Origin: Nocardia mangyaensis
Lineage (GTDB): Bacteria; Actinomycetota; Actinomycetes; Mycobacteriales; Mycobacteriaceae
Assembly: GCF_001886715.1 (NCBI RefSeq)
Contig: NZ_CP018082.1
Location: 6,386,001-6,450,000, forward strand
Direction: 5' to 3'
DNA: 64,000 bases
A model generated the notes under the pieces. The model was given only the letters and a program-made list of their open reading frames with translations. It was not told where the DNA came from and made no database searches. The translations under genes were made by a program, and so were the position numbers. Positions 62,501-64,000 of this stretch are shown here, piece by piece (position 1 is the stretch's first letter; each line of letters starts with the position of its first letter).

Positions 62501-64000
62501 GGAGCGCTCGGGGTTGAGCAGTTCCACCAGGCGTTCGAACGGGATGTCGGCGTGCGCGAAGGCGGCCAGGTCGGCTTCCTTGGCGTGGGCCAGGAGTTCG
62601 GTGAAGCCGAGGTGCCCGTCTACCTGGGTGCGCAGGGCGAGGGTGTTGACGAACATGCCGATCACATCGTCGAGTTCGGCCTCGCCGCGGCCCGCGATCG
62701 GGGTGCCGATGACGATGTCCTCGGTGCCCGACATGCGGGCCAGGAACACCGCCAGCGCGGTGTGCACGACCATGAACAACGTCGCGTTGTGCTCGCGGGC
62801 GATGGCCGAGAGCCCGGCATGGGTCTCGGTGTCGATGGCGAACAGCACCCGGCCACCGGCGAAGGACTGCGTGCTCGGACGCGGCCGGTCCAAGGGCAGG
62901 TTCAGTTCGTCGGGGACGCCGGCGAGTGCGCGCTTCCAGTAGTCGGCCTGCTGGGAGACCAGGCTGGTCTCGTCGGTCTCGGAGCCGAGCACCTCGCGCT
63001 GCCAGACGCTGAAGTCGGCGTACTGCACCGGCATCGGCGCCCAGCCCGGACGTTCCCCGACGGCGCGGGCGGCGTAGGCCACCATCACATCGCGGGTCAG
63101 CGGACCCATGGACCAGCCGTCGGCGCTGATGTGGTGCGCGACGAAGACGAGCACGTACTCGTCGGTGCCGACGTGCAGGAGCTTGGCGCGCAACGGAACT
63201 TCCGAGAGCACGTCGAAGCCCGTGGAGATCACTTCGGCGATCTTGTCGCGGACCTGCTCGGGCGCGATGGTTTCCGGTGTCAGGTCAGGGACATTGCCCT
63301 CGACCGGCAGGATCACCTGGTGCGGTGTGCCGTTGGCCGACGGGTACACCGTGCGCAGGGTCTCGTGCCTGGCCAGCACGTCGGCGACGGCCAGCTGCAG
63401 GGCCTCGACATCCAGGGCGCCCGACAGGCGGACGGCGACCGGGATGTTGTTCACCGCGGAGCCGGTGTCGAACTGGTTCAGGAACCACATGCGCTGCTGG
63501 GCGAGCGAGAGCGGCACCTGATCCGGGCGCGGTCCGGCGACCAGCGCGCGCCGCCCACCGGCGCCCGCACCCTGCTCGACCTTCACCGCGAGCCCGGCCA
63601 CAGTCGAGGCCTCGAACAACAGGCGCACGGGCACCCGGCTGTCCAGCGCCGCGCCGAGGCGGGCGGCGACCTGGGTGGCCAGCAGCGAGTTGCCGCCGAG
63701 AGCGAAGAAGTCGTCGTCGGCACCGACGCGCTCGGCACTGAGCACCTCCGCGAACACCCCGGCCACGATCTCCTCGATCGGAGTCGAGGGCGCACGGAAG
63801 ACCTGCGCCTCGAACTCCGGTTCGGGCAGCGCCTTGCGGTCGAGCTTGCCGTTGACATTGAGCGGCAGCGCGTCGAGGACGACGAACACGGCGGGCACCA
63901 TGTAGGATGGCAGACCCTCCGACAGGGTCGACTTCACCTGCGCCACATCGATATCCGTACCCACCAGGTAGGCGACCAGACGGTCACCGGTGCGCGGGTC
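56555..64000 (-). CDS. Non-ribosomal peptide synthetase, C-terminal 2481 residues
   Basis: The gene enters from the right edge and is incomplete at its 5' end. Domain order in the window, with approximate coordinates: end of an adenylation domain (64000-63815; NGKLDRKALPEP); carrier domain (63781-63569; Ser in LGGNSLL); condensation domain (63523-62195; HHISADG); complete adenylation domain (62143-60455; YTSGSTGLPKG, AYGPTE, YRTGDVV, the NGK-like AGKLDRRALPEP) with a 50-residue Ala-rich insert near its start; carrier (about 60430-60220; LGGDSI); epimerisation domain (60181-58790; HHFVIDG, LEGHGR, GWFTTAFPVRL); condensation domain (58672-57365; HHILVDG); and a truncated adenylation-like segment (57292-56558). 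My reading of the pocket residues of the complete adenylation domain is D-A-L-F-I-G-A-I, a hydrophobic substrate, low confidence. The epimerisation domain implies a D-residue. No thioesterase or reductase ends the protein. Confidence 0.95.
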   Translation of the reverse strand, partial: DPRTGDRLVAYLVGTDIDVAQVKSTLSEGLPSYMVPAVFVVLDALPLNVNGKLDRKALPEPEFEAQVFRAPSTPIEEIVAGVFAEVLSAERVGADDDFFALGGNSLLATQVAARLGAALDSRVPVRLLFEASTVAGLAVKVEQGAGAGGRRALVAGPRPDQVPLSLAQQRMWFLNQFDTGSAVNNIPVAVRLSGALDVEALQLAVADVLARHETLRTVYPSANGTPHQVILPVEGNVPDLTPETIAPEQVRDKIAEVISTGFDVLSEVPLRAKLLHVGTDEYVLVFVAHHISADGWSMGPLTRDVMVAYAARAVGERPGWAPMPVQYADFSVWQREVLGSETDETSLVSQQADYWKRALAGVPDELNLPLDRPRPSTQSFAGGRVLFAIDTETHAGLSAIAREHNATLFMVVHTALAVFLARMSGTEDIVIGTPIAGRGEAELDDVIGMFVNTLALRTQVDGHLGFTELLAHAKEADLAAFAHADIPFERLVELLNPERSTARHPLFQVALSFENLPDASFELPGLSVSAVDFDVDTAKFDLLLTVREAGAGDDAGAYAEFSYASALFDHSTVEKFAQRFGRLLAEVVADTTTAIGDLELLDTVERAELLTRTGGPAASTSTLPELLAQAVATNPTGPAIIAPGESVDTGLVHALTATSTLDAARRAGASADADPATSGELVRAGESAGLAAAQARSLTYAELDAASARLARVLIARGAAPETVVAIAMERSLETTLAIWAVVKSGAAFLPVDPKYPADRIAHMMSDSGAALGITVSAEVDHLPAPALGEWLVLDDPDLHAAAAEKSAAPITDADRRGAVHSGNTAYMIYTSGSTGLPKGVVVSHTGVANFAAAQVAQFGLGRDARTLAFASPSFDASILEFLLAVGSAGALVITPVGVVGGEELAEIIVGQQLTHVFLTPLVAASMEPAALAGLEALIVGGDKAPVDLVANWHSAGADPAHHRFYNAYGPTEATIATNLSDALLPGDTMNIGGPIAGATVLVLDSRLRPVPEGVAGELYLGGLPLARGYHARHGLTAERFVASPYPVSAGSPAVGERLYRTGDVVAWRTVNGKPVVEYVGRNDFQVKIRGFRIELGEIDAVLTAHDDVEFAATIGRTTDAGATILVSYVRATPGTAADPAALVEYAAGQLPAHMVPAAVLVLDEIPLTPAGKLDRRALPEPVLAPREFRTPTSEVEAIIAAVFAEVLGVDAVGLDDSFFALGGDSILSIQLVSRAKDRGVLFKPRDVFDKRSVAGLAEIAVLAGDADQIVLEELPGGGVGDIPMLPIMRQILAGGSTYDRFSQSMVLRLPDNITEEVLHATIGAVFDHHDVLRSRVVKDAEKGWLFEALAPGGVDVTTLVRRVEVSGEIGDEQLSKLASVEYDEAMGRLDPANAAMVQFVWFAFGENTDGPRRRDVLLVVGHHFVIDGVSWRILIPDLGMAWGQIAAGQPVALPANGTSMRRWAHSLVEQSPDRRAELPFWREISATADPQLGARAFDPRVDTFATVDRVQVTLSPEVTDAVLTAIPGLYHGGVNDGLLTALALAVSRWRGDESGGAALIKLEGHGRQEEIVAGADLSRTVGWFTTAFPVRLDLAGADLDDAFAGGSVLGEVIKSVKEQMLGVPDKGIGYGMLKYLTGEGADLPSVGQISFNYLGRATAGEIPAELAELGWVPVADLGRLDAEMDLDMPANATLDINAIVNDGDEGPQLGANIAFPTGLLTTEQAQEFADLFVAALGALATHAQRVDAGGFTPSDMPLVRVGQSDIELWERDYPALSEIWPLSPLQAGLMFHAMLSSATVDVYTVQAVLDLTGPLDTERLRNAAQAVLDRYPNLRTAFVTDSAGQPVQVVLSELEVPWREVDLTDLPADERMPRMRQLLVADHADQFDMATAPLIRFGLYTTGEGTAHLAITVHHILVDGWSMPLLMRDLLVLYAVHGDLTALPRVASYRNFLSWLSGWDREQSLRAWSEALAGVESPTQLAPAPRAAERYELEKVIVEIDSDRTRALGKFAGELGVTVNTLLQTAWGIVVGRLTGRDDVVFGATVSGRPAELPGVESMVGLFINTLPVRIRIDDRISAEELTKRVQSEQAELLSHHFVGLSDIQRVAGVGSQFDTLLVFESYPMDKDAVTAASSIDGMQVTGVGLDDATHYPLTLVVMAESTIEITMKYLTSTFTGDEVRTLSQRLLRVLDELLDNPTGLVGDIDILDAGERAKLLAESGVTAAVSAPVVGAGVGARTVAKVLGEVVEADPQAPALLRGDSEIAYSALDRKSSQLARVLIDRGAGPGDVVAISLPRGVDSVLAAWAVQKAGAAVLFAGDLTGVEIAAAGASFGISAAPVAGAAGTWLVLPDLEAEIAAAAAHPVSYADRVRPLSEDHPAFVQVTGEHTSTLTQSAAVALADRLRDDHGIDYESTTYTTHASGPAAIGEFLAASTAGALSVLPDASVDDDLADGEVTHWFVLAGDVTGVADDEITVIVAE

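Overview
The window is high-GC DNA from an actinomycete of the mycolic-acid group, most likely a Nocardia or close relative. This is inferred from gene content and order. The block purH–purN–perM–DUF5336–sucD–sucC–M23 peptidase–pcrA–chorismate mutase–pgi follows the gene neighbourhood I know from Mycobacterium tuberculosis (Rv0957 to Rv0946c). Codon use, frequent GTG starts, leaderless-looking promoters and many divergent regulator/target pairs fit the same group. I see no tRNA, rRNA, CRISPR array, phage or insertion sequence.

Layout. (1) 1-2915: the end of a ribosomal protein operon with cysteine-free S14 and S18, a lectin/LysM protein, a lipoprotein, and a secreted TNT-type NAD-glycohydrolase toxin candidate overlapping a small putative immunity gene. 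(2) 2983-20453: the conserved core block, including purine synthesis, cell-envelope membrane proteins, succinyl-CoA synthetase, cell-wall peptidase, helicase PcrA, chorismate mutase, a semialdehyde dehydrogenase and phosphoglucose isomerase. (3) 20425-26852: K+ channel, a small-molecule kinase, then an acyl-CoA dehydrogenase/TetR operon divergent from a crotonase and a condensation-fold acyltransferase. (4) 27001-29799: a membrane esterase divergent from a lysyl-phosphatidylglycerol-synthase-like gene whose catalytic domain has decayed. (5) 29881-40149: a MocR/PNPOx-like pair, an FAD oxidoreductase, Fpg/Nei glycosylase, cobF, thyA-folA, and a DyP peroxidase–encapsulin nanocompartment operon. 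(6) 40221-46401: a TetR-controlled permease plus two carboxyguanidine-deiminase-like proteins and a carboxylase reduced to its carboxyltransferase part, which looks like a guanidine/urea-type nitrogen pathway. (7) 46402-54380: an epoxide hydrolase, MarR, TetR, MFS and LysR genes, most with a clear palindromic operator. (8) 54304-64000: an ATP-grasp ligase, a 55-residue orphan peptide, a Uma2 protein, and the 3' end of a large non-ribosomal peptide synthetase.

The window also carries a dispersed intergenic repeat in three copies (about 13.4-13.7, 18.7 and 42.8 kb), one copy with four 42-bp tandem units. Two genes (purN and the ATP-grasp gene) need non-standard start codons to keep their conserved N-termini. 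Two genes are visibly broken: the MprF-like gene and a GDSL esterase.

The most promising material for new biology is the stripped carboxylase with the deiminase pair, the TNT/immunity pair, the ATP-grasp plus small peptide, and the synthetase ending in a condensation domain followed by half an adenylation domain.
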